DNA of 64,000 nt from Massilia sp. PDC64 (GCF_900101265.1 NZ_FMZS01000004.1:62001-126000), one strand, 5' to 3'; shown: positions 1-9,637, counted from the first letter of the stretch. Notes: generated from the sequence alone by a model not told the origin. A program made the numbers and translations.

Positions 1-560
1 ACGTCGACGCGCAGGGCCGCCTGTGGTTCGGTTCGATGGACGACGCGGAAGAAGCACCGTCGGGTGTCCTGTACCGTTTCGACGGCAAGAGCGTCGTGCG
101 CATGGACGACGGCTACATCATCACGAACGGCCCGGCCGTGAGCCCGGACGGACGCACGCTGTATCACACCGACACGCTCGATAAACGGGTGTATGCTTTC
201 GACCTGGCTCTCGATGGCAGCCTGTCGAACAAGCGCCTGTTCGCAGAAATCACGGACGGCGGCTGGCCGGACGGCATGGCGGTCGACGCCGACGGCCACG
301 TGTGGATCGCGGTGTTCCGCGGCTGGCGTATCGAGCGCCGGGATCCTTCGGGCCAAAAGGTGGGTGAAGTGCGCTTCCCCTGCTCGAACATCACCAAGCT
401 GGCCTTTGCCGGCGACGACCTGCGCACCGTGTACGCGACGTCGGCGCGCAAGGGCCTGTCGGCCGAGGAACTGGCCCAGCAGCCGCTCGCGGGCGCGCTG
501 TTCACCTTCCGCGCCGAGACGGCCGGATTGCCGCACCACGTGCTGCGGCTGCAGGAGTAA
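1..560 (+). CDS. xylC: SMP-30/gluconolactonase family lactonase, probable xylonolactonase (5' end missing)
   Basis: C-terminal part of a six-bladed beta-propeller lactonase of the SMP-30/gluconolactonase/LRE family. The gene enters from the left edge; the open frame is read from base 3 and stops at 558-560. Family motifs seen are the metal-site stretch TNGPAVSPDGRTLYHTDT and the later blade WPDGMAVDADGHVWIA. Both resemble Caulobacter xylonolactonase. It lies 6 bp before xylD, so the two are very likely one transcript. Known XylC enzymes hydrolyse xylono-lactone to xylonate, the substrate of XylD, so context favours xylonolactonase over gluconolactonase. The N-terminal third, with its start and any signal peptide, is outside the window. 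Confidence 0.85.
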   Translation, partial: VDAQGRLWFGSMDDAEEAPSGVLYRFDGKSVVRMDDGYIITNGPAVSPDGRTLYHTDTLDKRVYAFDLALDGSLSNKRLFAEITDGGWPDGMAVDADGHVWIAVFRGWRIERRDPSGQKVGEVRFPCSNITKLAFAGDDLRTVYATSARKGLSAEELAQQPLAGALFTFRAETAGLPHHVLRLQE

Positions 561-566
561 TACGGA

Positions 567-2351
567 ATGACACAACAGAACAGCAAACCGAAGCGCTTCC
601 GGTCGCAGGACTGGTTCGACAACGAAGAGCGCATCGACATGACCGCGCTCTACCTCGAGCGCTTCATGAACTACGGCATCACCCCGGACGAGCTCCGTTC
701 CGGCAAGCCGATCATCGGCATCGCCCAGAGCGGCAGCGACATTTCGCCGTGCAACCGCATCCACCTGGACCTCGCCAAGCGGGTGCGCGAAGGCATCCGC
801 GACGCGGGCGGCATCCCGATGGAATTCCCGCTGCACCCGATCTTCGAGAACTGCCGCCGCCCGACCGCGGCGCTGGACCGCAACCTGGCCTACCTGGGCC
901 TCGTCGAGATCCTGCACGGCTACCCGATCGATGCCGTCGTGCTGACGACCGGCTGCGACAAGACGACGCCGGCCCAGCTGATGGCCGCCGCCACCGTCGA
1001 CATCCCCGCCATCGTGCTGTCCGGCGGTCCGATGCTGGACGGCTGGTTCGAAGGTGAACTGGTCGGTTCCGGCGCCGCGATCTGGAAGGGCCGCCGCCGC
1101 CTGGCCGCGGGCGAGATCGACGAGCAGAAGTTCATCGACATCGCGACGGCGTCCGCGCCGTCGGCCGGCCACTGTAACACGATGGGCACGGCGTCCACGA
1201 TGAACGCCATCGCGGAAGCGCTGGGCATGTCGCTGACGGGCTGCTCGGCCATTCCGGCGCCGTACCGCGAGCGCGGCCAGATGGCCTACGAGACGGGCAA
1301 GCGCATCGTCGGCATGGCGTTCGAAGACCTGCGTCCGTCGCAGATCCTCACGCGCGACGCGTTCATCGACGCCATCGTCGTCAACGCCGCGATCGGCGGT
1401 TCGAGCAACGCCCAGCCGCACATCGTGGCGATGGCACGCCACGCCGGCGTCGAGATCACGCCTGAAGACTGGATGGAATACGGCTACGACGTGCCGCTGC
1501 TGTTGAACATGCAGCCGGCCGGCAAATACCTCGGCGAGCGCTTCCACCGCGCCGGCGGCACGCCCGCCATCATGTGGGAGCTGGAGCAGAAAGGCCTGCT
1601 GCGCTCGAAGCGTCCGACCGTCACCGGCAAGACGATGGCTGAGAACCTCGTGGGCCGCGAAAGCCACGACCGCGAAATGATCTACCCGTTCGACCAGCCG
1701 CTGAAGCAGAAGGCCGGTTTCATGGTCCTGAAGGGCAATCTGTTCGACTTCGCGATCATGAAGACGAGCGTGATCTCGGACGCGTTCCGCCAGCGCTACC
1801 TGTCGACGCCGGGCTCGGAAAACGCGTTCGAGTGCAAGGTCGTCGTGTTCGACGGTTCCGACGATTACCACCACCGCATCAACGATCCGTCGCTGAACAT
1901 CGACGAGAACACGATGCTCGTGATCCGCGGTTCCGGTCCGGTGGGCTGGCCCGGTTCGGCGGAAGTCGTCAACATGCAACCGCCCGATGCGCTGATCAAG
2001 AAGGGCATCAACGCGCTGCCGACGCTGGGCGACGGCCGCCAGTCCGGCACGTCGGACAGCCCGTCGATCCTGAATGCGTCGCCGGAAAGCGCGGCCGGCG
2101 GCAACCTGGCGCTGCTGCGCACGGGCGACCGCGTGCGCGTGGACCTGAACACGGGCAGCTGCAACGTCCTGATCTCCGCCGAGGAACTGGAAGCGCGCCG
2201 CAAGGACGCGCCGCCGCCGATCCCGCCGAACCAGACGCCGTGGCAGCAGATCTACCGCGCGACCGTGGGCCAGCTGCACACGGGCGCCGTGATGGAGATG
2301 GCGCTGCAATACCGCGACGTCGGGCACGACATGCCGCGTCACAACCACTGA
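567..2351 (+). CDS. xylD: D-xylonate dehydratase (IlvD/Edd family)
   Basis: 594-residue cytosolic dehydratase converting D-xylonate to 2-keto-3-deoxyxylonate in the oxidative (Weimberg) xylose pathway. The three Cys that bind the [2Fe-2S] cluster in pentonate dehydratases are present: C62 in SPCN, C130 in TTGCDKT and C203 in GHCNTMG. From memory, the protein follows Caulobacter crescentus XylD nearly end to end, including the N-terminal RFRSxDWFDN segment, the LPTLGDGRQSGTxDSPS block and the terminal LPRHNH-like tail (here MPRHNH). That makes xylonate a better substrate call than dihydroxyacid or phosphogluconate. It is the second gene of a xylC-xylD pair and ends at a strong terminator 20 bp downstream. 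An L-arabonate or mixed pentonate preference cannot be excluded. Confidence 0.93.
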   Translation: MTQQNSKPKRFRSQDWFDNEERIDMTALYLERFMNYGITPDELRSGKPIIGIAQSGSDISPCNRIHLDLAKRVREGIRDAGGIPMEFPLHPIFENCRRPTAALDRNLAYLGLVEILHGYPIDAVVLTTGCDKTTPAQLMAAATVDIPAIVLSGGPMLDGWFEGELVGSGAAIWKGRRRLAAGEIDEQKFIDIATASAPSAGHCNTMGTASTMNAIAEALGMSLTGCSAIPAPYRERGQMAYETGKRIVGMAFEDLRPSQILTRDAFIDAIVVNAAIGGSSNAQPHIVAMARHAGVEITPEDWMEYGYDVPLLLNMQPAGKYLGERFHRAGGTPAIMWELEQKGLLRSKRPTVTGKTMAENLVGRESHDREMIYPFDQPLKQKAGFMVLKGNLFDFAIMKTSVISDAFRQRYLSTPGSENAFECKVVVFDGSDDYHHRINDPSLNIDENTMLVIRGSGPVGWPGSAEVVNMQPPDALIKKGINALPTLGDGRQSGTSDSPSILNASPESAAGGNLALLRTGDRVRVDLNTGSCNVLISAEELEARRKDAPPPIPPNQTPWQQIYRATVGQLHTGAVMEMALQYRDVGHDMPRHNH

Positions 2352-2370
2352 TCGTCCTGATCCTCAACGA

Positions 2371-2395
2371 GGGCCCGTTCGCGGGCCCTTTTTTT
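2371..2395 (+). terminator. Rho-independent terminator after xylD
   Basis: A 7-bp perfect stem (GGGCCCG at 2371-2377 with CGGGCCC at 2382-2388) closes a TTCG tetraloop and is followed by seven T (2389-2395). It begins 20 bp after the xylD stop and ends at the ATG at 2396. That ATG is therefore unlikely to be the start of the next gene. Confidence 0.9.
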
Positions 2396-2410
2396 ATGTC
2401 GGAACCAAAG

Positions 2411-4402
2411 ATGCACGCTACCATGCTTCGACTCTGCCGGGTGTTTGTCCTGGCGCTTTCCTGTATCGCCACCGTCCAGGCGGTGCCACGCACCGTCACC
2501 CCGCTGGACGACGGCTGGCAATTCGCCAAAGGCGCACCCGGAGGCTGGCAGCCAGTCACGCTGCCGCACACGTTCAATGCGGACGACGGTACTTCGTCCA
2601 ACCCTTATCGCGGCGCGGGCTGGTACCGCCGCACGCTCGCGGCGCCGGCCGTCAAGCGGGGCCGCACGTATCTCGAATTCGACGGCGCCGCGCTGTCGAC
2701 GGACGTGTGGCTGAACGGCACGCGTATCGGCCGCCACGAAGGCGGCTTCGCGCGCTTCCGCTTCGACGTGACGGACCAGCTGCGCGCCGGCGCCAACGAC
2801 TTGCTGGTCCGCGTCGACAATACGCGCCAGCCGGACGTGGCGCCGCTGGGCGGCGACTACACGCTGTACGGCGGCCTGTATCGACGCGTGCGGCTCGTGA
2901 CGACGGACGACGTGCACATCGACATGCTGGACGCGGGCGGGCCGGGCGCGTATTTCAGTACGCCGCAGCCGGAGCGCCCCCACTGGCGCGTGCGCGTGGC
3001 GAACGACCGCGCGCGGGCGGAGAACGTCGTCGTCACGGCGCGGCTGCGCGATGCGGGCGGCAAGGTCGTCGCGACGGCGCAGCGGAACGTCGCGCTGCCC
3101 GCGCGCGCCGTCGTGCCGGTCGACCTGGACGCGACCCTGGCCGCGCCGCGCCTGTGGCAGGGTGTGGAGGACCCGTATCTTTATACGAGCGAAGTGACGG
3201 TGGCCCGCGCGGGCGCTGTGCTCGACCGTGTGGACAACGAGGTCGGCATCCGGACCGTGCAGCTGGACCCGGACCGTGGCCTGCTGCTGAACGGCCGCCC
3301 GTACCGCGTGCACGGCGTGAACGTGCACCTGACGTATGTGCCGGGCAAGGGCGTCGCGGTCGACGATGCCGACATCGACGCCGACTACCGCATCCTCGAC
3401 GAGCTGGGCGTCACGGGCCTGCGCTTTGCCCACTACCAGCACAACGAACACAGCTATGCGCTCGCGGACCGCAAGGGTTTCCTCGTCTGGACCGAGCTGC
3501 CGCTCACGTCGGAAGTAAATGGGAGCGATGCGTTCATGGCGAATGCGGCGCTGCAGGCGCGCGAACTCGTCCGTCAGAATTTCAATCACCCGTCCGTGTT
3601 CGTGTGGGGACTGGGGAACGAGATCTACAAAGTGGACGAGGTCAGCGGCCGTGTGCTGGACGCCATGCAGAAGCTTGTCCATGCCGAGGATGCGAGCCGG
3701 CCGACCGCGTACGCGAACTGCTGCGCACCCATCGACGGGCCGCAGGCGATGCACACGGACGCCGTCGGGTCCAACGTGTATTTCGGCTGGTACGACAAGG
3801 AATTCGCGGACCTGGCGCCGTTCCTCGCGTCGAACCATGCGAAGCGGCCGCGCACGCCGCAGTCGCTGAGCGAATACGGCGCCGGCGGCAGCGCGCTGCA
3901 CCAGGAAGACCCGGTGCGCCGGCCGGTGGCGCCCAGCCGCTGGCACCCGGAGCAGTACCAGGCGCTGTACCACGAGGCCGCGTGGCGCCAGATCGAGGCG
4001 GCGCCGTGGCTATGGGCCAGCTTCGTGTGGACGGGCTTCGATTTCGCGTCGAGCGGCCGCAACGAAGGCGACGCGCGCGGCGTCAACGACAAGGGCCTCG
4101 TCAGCATGGACCGCAAGGTGCGCAAGGATGCGTATTACTGGTACCAGGCCAACTGGTCGAAGGAGCCGATGGTGTACATCACGTCGCGGCGCGCGGTGAA
4201 GCGGGCGACGGCGGACGTGGAGGTGAAGGTGTACAGCAACCAGCCGGCGGCGCGGCTGATGGTGAATGGCGTCGACCAGGGCGAGCGGGCCGTGGAGGGC
4301 CGCATCGTCCGGTGGCCGGTGCGCCTGCAGCCCGGCCCGAACCGGATCGAAGTCCAGGCGGGCGGGCAGGTCGACAATGTCGAATGGACGTTGGCGCCTT
4401 GA
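2411..4402 (+). CDS. Exported GH2 glycoside hydrolase, probable beta-galactosidase
   Basis: About 663 residues. A signal peptide (cleavage near VQA-VPRT) is followed by the GH2 order of sugar-binding jelly roll (about residues 25-175), Ig-like domain (about 180-280), TIM barrel and a C-terminal sandwich resembling DUF4982. The catalytic acid/base is E404 in WGLGNE and the nucleophile E488 in LSEYG. Such enzymes remove terminal beta-galactose (or glucuronate/mannose in other GH2 clades). In this locus, galactose on xyloglucan side chains is the natural target. Start 2411 is chosen because GGAACC lies a suitable distance upstream; 2396 abuts the terminator T-run and 2423 is also possible. The gene is read towards the KGSA dehydrogenase, with stop codons directly adjacent. 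No promoter is obvious in the short leader. Confidence 0.85.
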   Translation: MHATMLRLCRVFVLALSCIATVQAVPRTVTPLDDGWQFAKGAPGGWQPVTLPHTFNADDGTSSNPYRGAGWYRRTLAAPAVKRGRTYLEFDGAALSTDVWLNGTRIGRHEGGFARFRFDVTDQLRAGANDLLVRVDNTRQPDVAPLGGDYTLYGGLYRRVRLVTTDDVHIDMLDAGGPGAYFSTPQPERPHWRVRVANDRARAENVVVTARLRDAGGKVVATAQRNVALPARAVVPVDLDATLAAPRLWQGVEDPYLYTSEVTVARAGAVLDRVDNEVGIRTVQLDPDRGLLLNGRPYRVHGVNVHLTYVPGKGVAVDDADIDADYRILDELGVTGLRFAHYQHNEHSYALADRKGFLVWTELPLTSEVNGSDAFMANAALQARELVRQNFNHPSVFVWGLGNEIYKVDEVSGRVLDAMQKLVHAEDASRPTAYANCCAPIDGPQAMHTDAVGSNVYFGWYDKEFADLAPFLASNHAKRPRTPQSLSEYGAGGSALHQEDPVRRPVAPSRWHPEQYQALYHEAAWRQIEAAPWLWASFVWTGFDFASSGRNEGDARGVNDKGLVSMDRKVRKDAYYWYQANWSKEPMVYITSRRAVKRATADVEVKVYSNQPAARLMVNGVDQGERAVEGRIVRWPVRLQPGPNRIEVQAGGQVDNVEWTLAP

Positions 4403-5974
4403 TTACTGCAGCTTGCCGTCCACCATGCGCGTGAGCCCCAGCGGATTCTCGTCGCGCAGCGCTTCCGGCAGCAGGTCCGCCGGCACGTCCTGGTAGCACA
4501 CCGGACGCAGGAAGCGCTCGATGGCGGTCGCGCCCACGGACGTGGTGCGGCTGTCCGAAGTGGCCGGGTACGGGCCGCCGTGCACCATCGAGTGGCTCAC
4601 TTCGACGCCGGTCGGGAAGCCGTTGAACAGGATGCGCCCGGCCTTGCGTTCCAGCGTCGGCATCAGCTTCGCGGCCAGCTCACGGTCGGCGGCCGTCGCG
4701 TGGATCGTGGCCGTCAGCTGGCCTTCCACGTGGCGCGTCACTTCCAGCAGCTCCGCTTCGTCCTTGCACACGACGATCAGCGAGCTCGGTCCGAAGATTT
4801 CTTCTTCCAGCGCGCTGTTCGACAGGAACGTGGCGGCATCCGTCTGGTACAGCGCGGCCTGCGCGGCGCAGCCGCAGCCGTCCGAACTACCCTGGGCGAT
4901 GAGTTCCACGCCGGCGAGGCCGGAGCGACGCGCGATCGCGTCGACGTACGCCTGGTGGATGCCAGCGGTCAGCATCGTGCCGGCGCCTTTGGCGGCCAGC
5001 GCTTCCGTGACGGCCGTGCGGAACACGTCCAGGTCCGGGCCGGCGAGGGCGATCACGAGGCCCGGGTTCGTGCAGAACTGGCCCGTGCCCAAGGTGAGCG
5101 AATCGACGAAGCCTTGCGCCAGCCTGGCGCCGCCCGCGGCCAGTGCGCCCGGCAGCAGGTAGAACGGATTGATGCTGCTCATCTCGGCATAGACCGGGAT
5201 CGGTTCCTTGCGCGTCTGCGCCGCGTTGACGAGCGCGAGGCCGCCCGTGCGCGAACCCGTGAAGCCGACGGCCTTGATGACCGGGTGCTGGACGAGCGCG
5301 AGGCCGATCTCGAAGCCCGTGCCGATCAGCATGGAGAACGTCCCTTCCGGCATGCCGCAGTCTTCGACGGCCTGGCGGATCGCCTTGCCGACCAGTTCCG
5401 ATGTGCCCAGGTGGGCGTTGTGGGCCTTCACGACGACGGGGCAGCCGGCGGCCAGCGCCGATGCGGTGTCGCCGCCGGCGACGGAGAACGCGAGCGGGAA
5501 GTTCGACGCGCCAAAGACCGCAACGGGACCGAGGCCGATCTTGCGCATGCGCAGGTCGGGGCGCGGCGGCGTGCGCTCGGGCAGTGCGGAATCCAGCGTC
5601 GCCTCCAGGAAGTGGCCGTCGCGGACGACCTTGGCGAACAGGCGCAGCTGGTTGCAGGTGCGCGCGCGCTCGCCTTCCAGGCGTGCCGTCGGCAGGCCCG
5701 ATTCGGCGGAGGCGCGCTCGATCAGGGCCGGGCCCAGGTCCATGATGCGGTCGGCGATGGTTTCCAGGAAGCGGGCGCGCTGCTCGAGCGGCCGGTTGCG
5801 GTAGGCGTCGAACGCCTGTTCCGCGAGCAGGCAGGCGGCCGCCAGGTCGTCCATGGTGGCGGCGCCGAATTCCGGTTCCATCTCGGCGCGCGTGGACGGG
5901 TTGTAGGCGCGCAGCGTGCCGGCGCTGCCGCGCACGGCCTGGCGGCCGATGATCATTTCGCCTTGGATGTTCAT
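4403..5974 (-). CDS. Alpha-ketoglutarate semialdehyde (2,5-dioxovalerate) dehydrogenase
   Basis: 523-residue cytosolic aldehyde dehydrogenase oxidising alpha-ketoglutarate semialdehyde to 2-oxoglutarate, the last step of the Weimberg pathway for xylose and other pentoses. Catalytic Cys is C301 in TGQFCTNPG and the general-base Glu is E264 in YAEMSSINP. These motifs and the length fit the long (about 525-residue) KGSA dehydrogenase subgroup rather than generic betaine-aldehyde types. A Shine-Dalgarno AAGGAG precedes the ATG. A hairpin plus T-run ends only about 16 bp before the start, so transcription of this gene has to pass it. It is convergent with the GH2 gene. Together with xylC and xylD it supplies three of the Weimberg steps; the xylose dehydrogenase and second dehydratase (xylB, xylX) are not in view. 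Confidence 0.88.
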   Translation of the reverse strand: MNIQGEMIIGRQAVRGSAGTLRAYNPSTRAEMEPEFGAATMDDLAAACLLAEQAFDAYRNRPLEQRARFLETIADRIMDLGPALIERASAESGLPTARLEGERARTCNQLRLFAKVVRDGHFLEATLDSALPERTPPRPDLRMRKIGLGPVAVFGASNFPLAFSVAGGDTASALAAGCPVVVKAHNAHLGTSELVGKAIRQAVEDCGMPEGTFSMLIGTGFEIGLALVQHPVIKAVGFTGSRTGGLALVNAAQTRKEPIPVYAEMSSINPFYLLPGALAAGGARLAQGFVDSLTLGTGQFCTNPGLVIALAGPDLDVFRTAVTEALAAKGAGTMLTAGIHQAYVDAIARRSGLAGVELIAQGSSDGCGCAAQAALYQTDAATFLSNSALEEEIFGPSSLIVVCKDEAELLEVTRHVEGQLTATIHATAADRELAAKLMPTLERKAGRILFNGFPTGVEVSHSMVHGGPYPATSDSRTTSVGATAIERFLRPVCYQDVPADLLPEALRDENPLGLTRMVDGKLQ

Positions 5975-5989
5975 GAGGGCTCCTTGTAG

Positions 5990-6028
5990 AAAAAAACGCC
6001 GCCGCGACCCGTGAAGGCCGCGGCGGCG
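5990..6028 (-). terminator. Terminator or attenuator hairpin upstream of KGSA dehydrogenase
   Basis: Read on the minus strand, a perfect 10-bp stem (5997-6006 with 6019-6028, 12-nt loop) is followed by seven T (5996-5990), then at once by the AAGGAG ribosome site and ATG of the KGSA dehydrogenase. It lies about 70 bp after the stop of TonB receptor 1. As a plain terminator it would end the receptor transcript. The gap to the ribosome site is too short for another promoter, so it may act as an attenuator. A TACAAT -10-like hexamer lies at 6055-6050 (minus) without a good -35. Confidence 0.8.
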
Positions 6029-6095
6029 GTGGGCAGGAATCGATCAGCGATTGTATCGAATCATGCGGATTCCCGTTGGGACGGGTGTCGTTTCA

Positions 6096-9000
6096 TCAGA
6101 ACGAGTACTGGGCCAGCAGCGTGTAACGCGGTCCGCTCATGAAGACCTGGCGCGTGAAGTTGCCGGCGTGCTGCTCCATGATCTGACGGGTGTACGAGTT
6201 GGTCAGGTTCGTCGCTTCCAGGCCGACGCGGAACTTGTCCGTGAAGTCGTAGAAGATCGAACCGTCCAGCTGGCCGTACGGTGCCTGGTACAGCGGCAGG
6301 CCGTACGCCTGGTCGTTGTTCGTCGTCGGGATCAGGTACTTCGCCGGATCCGCCGCCGGGTTCGTGTTCAGGCCGTTGTTGCCGCGGCTGCCCCACTGGG
6401 TCACGCCCAGCAGGTAACGCGAACGCCAGTTGTACGCCAGGCGCATCGACAGGCCGTGCTGCTCGTACATGACCGCGAAGTTGATCGTGTGACGCGACAG
6501 GCCCTGCAGCGGAGTCTTGCCGAAGGCGCGGCCGTCGGTATCGCAGCCGTTGATGAACAGGTTGTAGTTCGAACCCGCATCGTTACCCGAACACCATGCT
6601 TCGAACACCGGCTTCTTCAGCGTGCGCTCGCTCGACACGTAGGTCCAGCTGGCCTGGGTGCCGATACCCTTCAGCCAGTCGGGCACGAAGTCGTAGTACT
6701 GCTGGTGCGCGATCTCGAAGCCGCGGGCGAAGCCGTTGGCACCGTTGACCGGACCCGTCACCACGAACGTCTGCGGCTTGCCGTTGACGTCGTTCCTCGT
6801 GTACGAGTAGTTCTGCGTCGTGATGATGTCCTTGATGTCCTTGTTGAACGCCGAGAACGTCAGCGAACCGGCCTTGGCGAAGTACCATTCCGCCGTCAGG
6901 TCGACGTTGGTCGACGTGGTCGGGCGCAGCATCGGGTTGCCGTCGCTGTTGCCGGACAGGCTGGTGCCGTTGAAGATGACCTGGGTCGTCTTGCCCGACG
7001 CATCGCGGATCGTCGTCTGGTTCGGCGACGAGTTCAGCGTCGTCTGTACCTGCAGCTGGTTGAAGTCCGGACGCGACATCGCCTTGGCCCACGCGAAGCG
7101 GAACTGCAGCTGGTCGTTGTACTTCAGGCGCAGGTTCAGGCTCGGCAGCCAGTTGTGGTACGAGTTGCTGGCCGTCTGGGCTGCCGCGAACGGCGCGATG
7201 TTGACCAGCGTGTCCGCGCCGGTGACGGGGGCATCGGTCGGGATGTTGACGCTGGGCGGGCTGTACGAGACAAAGCCGCTGCCGGTACCGTTCGTCTTCA
7301 CGTAGCGGATGCCGACGTTACCGTCGATCGGGTACTTCAGGTCGTCGAAGCCGAAGCGCAGCTGCGTATAGGCGGCGCGGGTCTTCTCGCTCTGCGTGTT
7401 GGTGGCGGCCGGGTCGTTGAAGGTCGCGGCCTTCCACGGGTCGCAGGTCGAACCCTGTTCCTTGCACAGCACGTCGTGGTAGGCGTGGATCTTCGCCCAT
7501 TCGTTCGGGAAGCCGCGCACCACCGATTCGTTGGCGAACAGCATCGGCGGGATGTCGAACTTGCCGTCGAAGAAGTTGTCGATCTTTTGCAGCGACGAGC
7601 CGCCGGCGAAGCGCGGGTCACCCAGGCGGGCGACGTGCGGGATCTGCCAGCCTTCCATCCACGGGAACGTGATGGCCTGCCAGTTGTAGAACTTCTGGGC
7701 CTTGTGGTTTTCGCCGTCGCGGTTGGCCATGCGGAAGCCGAAGCGGACGTCGCGCAGCACCGGGTGGTCGAACGCGTACTTGAAGTCGGTCTTCCACGCC
7801 TTCTGGGTGGCGGTGGCGTGGTCCAGCGCTTCCTGGGTGTAGGCCCAGTAGTAGTTGTTCGGGTCGGCCATGTAGGCCGGCGAGCCCAGCGTGATGCGCG
7901 GGACGTCGCCGCGCATGTCCATCTGCTGGTTCGGCATGATGAAGCCGGTGGACACGTCGGCGTCGAAGCCTTCGGTCGTCGAATGGACGTGCTGGAAGTC
8001 GTTGGTCCAGGTCAGGTCCGGCGTGACGCGCCATTGCAGGTTCAGCGACGTGTCGCGGGTGCTGGACTCACGCGAGTTGATGCGCTGCGAGCTGTTGAAC
8101 GGCGAACCGCCATAGGTCGGATTCGAGATCGTACCGCTCTGGAACACGCCGTTGCTGTTGAAGACGGAATCCTGGCTCGCGACCTGCTGGTACCACTTGT
8201 CCTCGGACGACGTGACGACGTGCTCGTCCAGGTCTTCCTTGTACTTCGTCTTGAAGTAGGTGAGGGCGGCCGTGAAGTCCTTGGTCGGACGCCACTGGAA
8301 CGCGGCGTAGTCGCCGCGGCGGGTACGCTCGAAGTCCTGCGAGCGGTAGCCGACGCCCAGCGGGATCCACTGGGTCTTGGAGCGGTCGTACTTGGCCGGG
8401 TCCGTCGAGTTCACGTGCGGGAAGTACGGGTCGACGCCGACGCCGTCGGAGCGGGTCGGGCTCTTCGCATGCGCGAAGTCGACCAGGGCGCCGAATTCGC
8501 CGAACGTGTCCGACTTCCAGCGGTTCGACAGCAGGATCGTGCCGGTGGGGGACGGCGCGCCCTTGCGCAGGGTGGAGTAGGTTTCCGACACACCGACGGT
8601 GCCCTTGAAGCCCTTGTAGTCGAACGGCATCGCGGTGCGCAGGTTCACGAGGCCCGCGACGGCGCCTTCGATCTGTTCCGCGGACGGGTTCTTGTAGACG
8701 TCGACGCCGGACATCAGTTCCGGTGCCACGTCGGCGAAGCCGAGCGAGCGGCCGCCGCCGGCCGAGAACGCGTCGCGGCCGTTGACTTCCGAACGCACAT
8801 AGGTCAGGCCGCGGACGGACACGCCCGAGCCTTCGACGGACTGGCGGTTCGGGTCGCCGGCCATGTTGCGGTCGATGGTGACGCCGGCAATGCGCTGCAG
8901 CACTTCGGTGACCGAACGGTCCGGCAGCTTGCCGATGTCTTCGGCGACGATCGAATCGACGACTTCGTCGGCATCTTTCTTGAGTTGCTGTGCCGACTGG

Positions 9001-9161
9001 AGTGCGGCGCGCTGGCCGCTGATGCGGACGACGGCAGGGGCTGCGCCGCCGGTTGCAGCGGCCGTGGTGTCGGCGCTGGTCTGCGCCCATGCTGCGGCGC
9101 TGGAAAGGACGGCTACGTGCGCAACCGCTGCCGCGATTGCGGTCTTTTGGAAGTTCCTCAT
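6096..9161 (-). CDS. TonB-dependent receptor 1 (Xanthomonas/Caulobacter type)
   Basis: 1021-residue outer-membrane TonB-dependent transporter. It has a signal peptide (cleavage near AWAQ-TSAD), a TonB-box-like VVRISGQ segment, an N-terminal plug (about residues 45-190, with [19 protein letters not shown] and [13 protein letters not shown]) and a long 22-strand-type barrel ending in aromatic Phe (LLAQYSF). This class takes up plant-derived oligosaccharides and occurs in Xanthomonas and Caulobacter without SusD. It is paralogous to the receptor at 16.2-19.2 kb. A strong GGGGGAG precedes the ATG. It is divergent from the unknown secreted protein at 9742 across a 580-bp control region, and a hairpin/T-run follows its stop. 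Probable cargo is xylo- or xyloglucan-oligosaccharides; this is inferred from neighbours, not sequence. Confidence 0.92.
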   Translation of the reverse strand: MRNFQKTAIAAAVAHVAVLSSAAAWAQTSADTTAAATGGAAPAVVRISGQRAALQSAQQLKKDADEVVDSIVAEDIGKLPDRSVTEVLQRIAGVTIDRNMAGDPNRQSVEGSGVSVRGLTYVRSEVNGRDAFSAGGGRSLGFADVAPELMSGVDVYKNPSAEQIEGAVAGLVNLRTAMPFDYKGFKGTVGVSETYSTLRKGAPSPTGTILLSNRWKSDTFGEFGALVDFAHAKSPTRSDGVGVDPYFPHVNSTDPAKYDRSKTQWIPLGVGYRSQDFERTRRGDYAAFQWRPTKDFTAALTYFKTKYKEDLDEHVVTSSEDKWYQQVASQDSVFNSNGVFQSGTISNPTYGGSPFNSSQRINSRESSTRDTSLNLQWRVTPDLTWTNDFQHVHSTTEGFDADVSTGFIMPNQQMDMRGDVPRITLGSPAYMADPNNYYWAYTQEALDHATATQKAWKTDFKYAFDHPVLRDVRFGFRMANRDGENHKAQKFYNWQAITFPWMEGWQIPHVARLGDPRFAGGSSLQKIDNFFDGKFDIPPMLFANESVVRGFPNEWAKIHAYHDVLCKEQGSTCDPWKAATFNDPAATNTQSEKTRAAYTQLRFGFDDLKYPIDGNVGIRYVKTNGTGSGFVSYSPPSVNIPTDAPVTGADTLVNIAPFAAAQTASNSYHNWLPSLNLRLKYNDQLQFRFAWAKAMSRPDFNQLQVQTTLNSSPNQTTIRDASGKTTQVIFNGTSLSGNSDGNPMLRPTTSTNVDLTAEWYFAKAGSLTFSAFNKDIKDIITTQNYSYTRNDVNGKPQTFVVTGPVNGANGFARGFEIAHQQYYDFVPDWLKGIGTQASWTYVSSERTLKKPVFEAWCSGNDAGSNYNLFINGCDTDGRAFGKTPLQGLSRHTINFAVMYEQHGLSMRLAYNWRSRYLLGVTQWGSRGNNGLNTNPAADPAKYLIPTTNNDQAYGLPLYQAPYGQLDGSIFYDFTDKFRVGLEATNLTNSYTRQIMEQHAGNFTRQVFMSGPRYTLLAQYSF

Positions 9162-9186
9162 TGTCTCCCCCGATGATCAGGTAGTG

Positions 9187-9198
9187 TTGTTATAACAA
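9187..9198. promoter_or_regulatory. Perfect 12-bp palindrome in TonB receptor 1 promoter
   Basis: TTGTTATAACAA is a perfect inverted repeat 26-37 bp upstream of the receptor start and overlaps its putative -10. The shorter motif TTGTTATA recurs at 9239-9246. The position suits a repressor-binding site. The cognate regulator is not identifiable. Confidence 0.5.
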
Positions 9199-9239
9199 GC
9201 TCTAACAAAGCCAGTGTGAATGTGATACTTAACACTGGT

Positions 9240-9254
9240 TGTTATACGCTACCA
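9240..9254. promoter_or_regulatory. XylR-box-like element (receptor side)
   Basis: TGTTATACGCTACCA matches the Caulobacter XylR operator TGTTAGCGCTACCA (recalled from the literature) except that TA replaces G in the middle. It lies about 79-93 bp upstream of TonB receptor 1. TGTTATACGC recurs at 9492-9501. Confidence 0.45.
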
Positions 9255-9498
9255 TAAAATTTTTATTTTTTGGTATTCGGTTGCCACTTTTGTGACAACG
9301 CAACGTGTCTTTTTTCCGACATGGTAGGCAAAGAGACCGTTGCCAGGACCTCGCCGCCGTGTTCCGGCCAGCCGGGAGAGCGCCGGGTCGGTGGCGGGCA
9401 AGGCCCTGTCTTGCCTGTGAACGCTGCCGTTTCCAGAGGAAGCCCGGGTTGGCTTGCGCCATCCGAGCCCGGCTGTAAGCTCACCAGACGATGTTATA

Positions 9499-9512
9499 CG
9501 CAATCGATTTCA
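9499..9512. promoter_or_regulatory. LacI-type operator, copy 1 (degenerate)
   Basis: CGCAATCGATTTCA matches 12 of 14 positions of the perfect palindrome TGAAATCGATTTCA found at the GH9 promoter (27830-27843). The central CG with flanking A/T tracts is typical of LacI-family operators. It lies about 230 bp upstream of the unknown secreted protein. Confidence 0.5.
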
Positions 9513-9637
9513 TGACTGCCAAAAAAATCTTATTGTGCGTGTGAGAAATACAACAACTGTGTCATGGCAGCGCTATCTTTTGACAACGTCTCGTGGTGTT
9601 TAGGGGGTAGGCGACTAAACATGCTAAACACCGAAAT

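Noticed and set aside
2396..2410. ATG at 2396 as start of the GH2 gene
   Set aside because: It abuts the T-run of the xylD terminator, so it has no space for a ribosome site; 2411 has a suitable purine stretch upstream.
6051..9176. Long plus-strand open frame opposite TonB receptor 1
   Set aside because: Same shadow pattern; the minus strand encodes a complete receptor with signal peptide, plug and terminal Phe.
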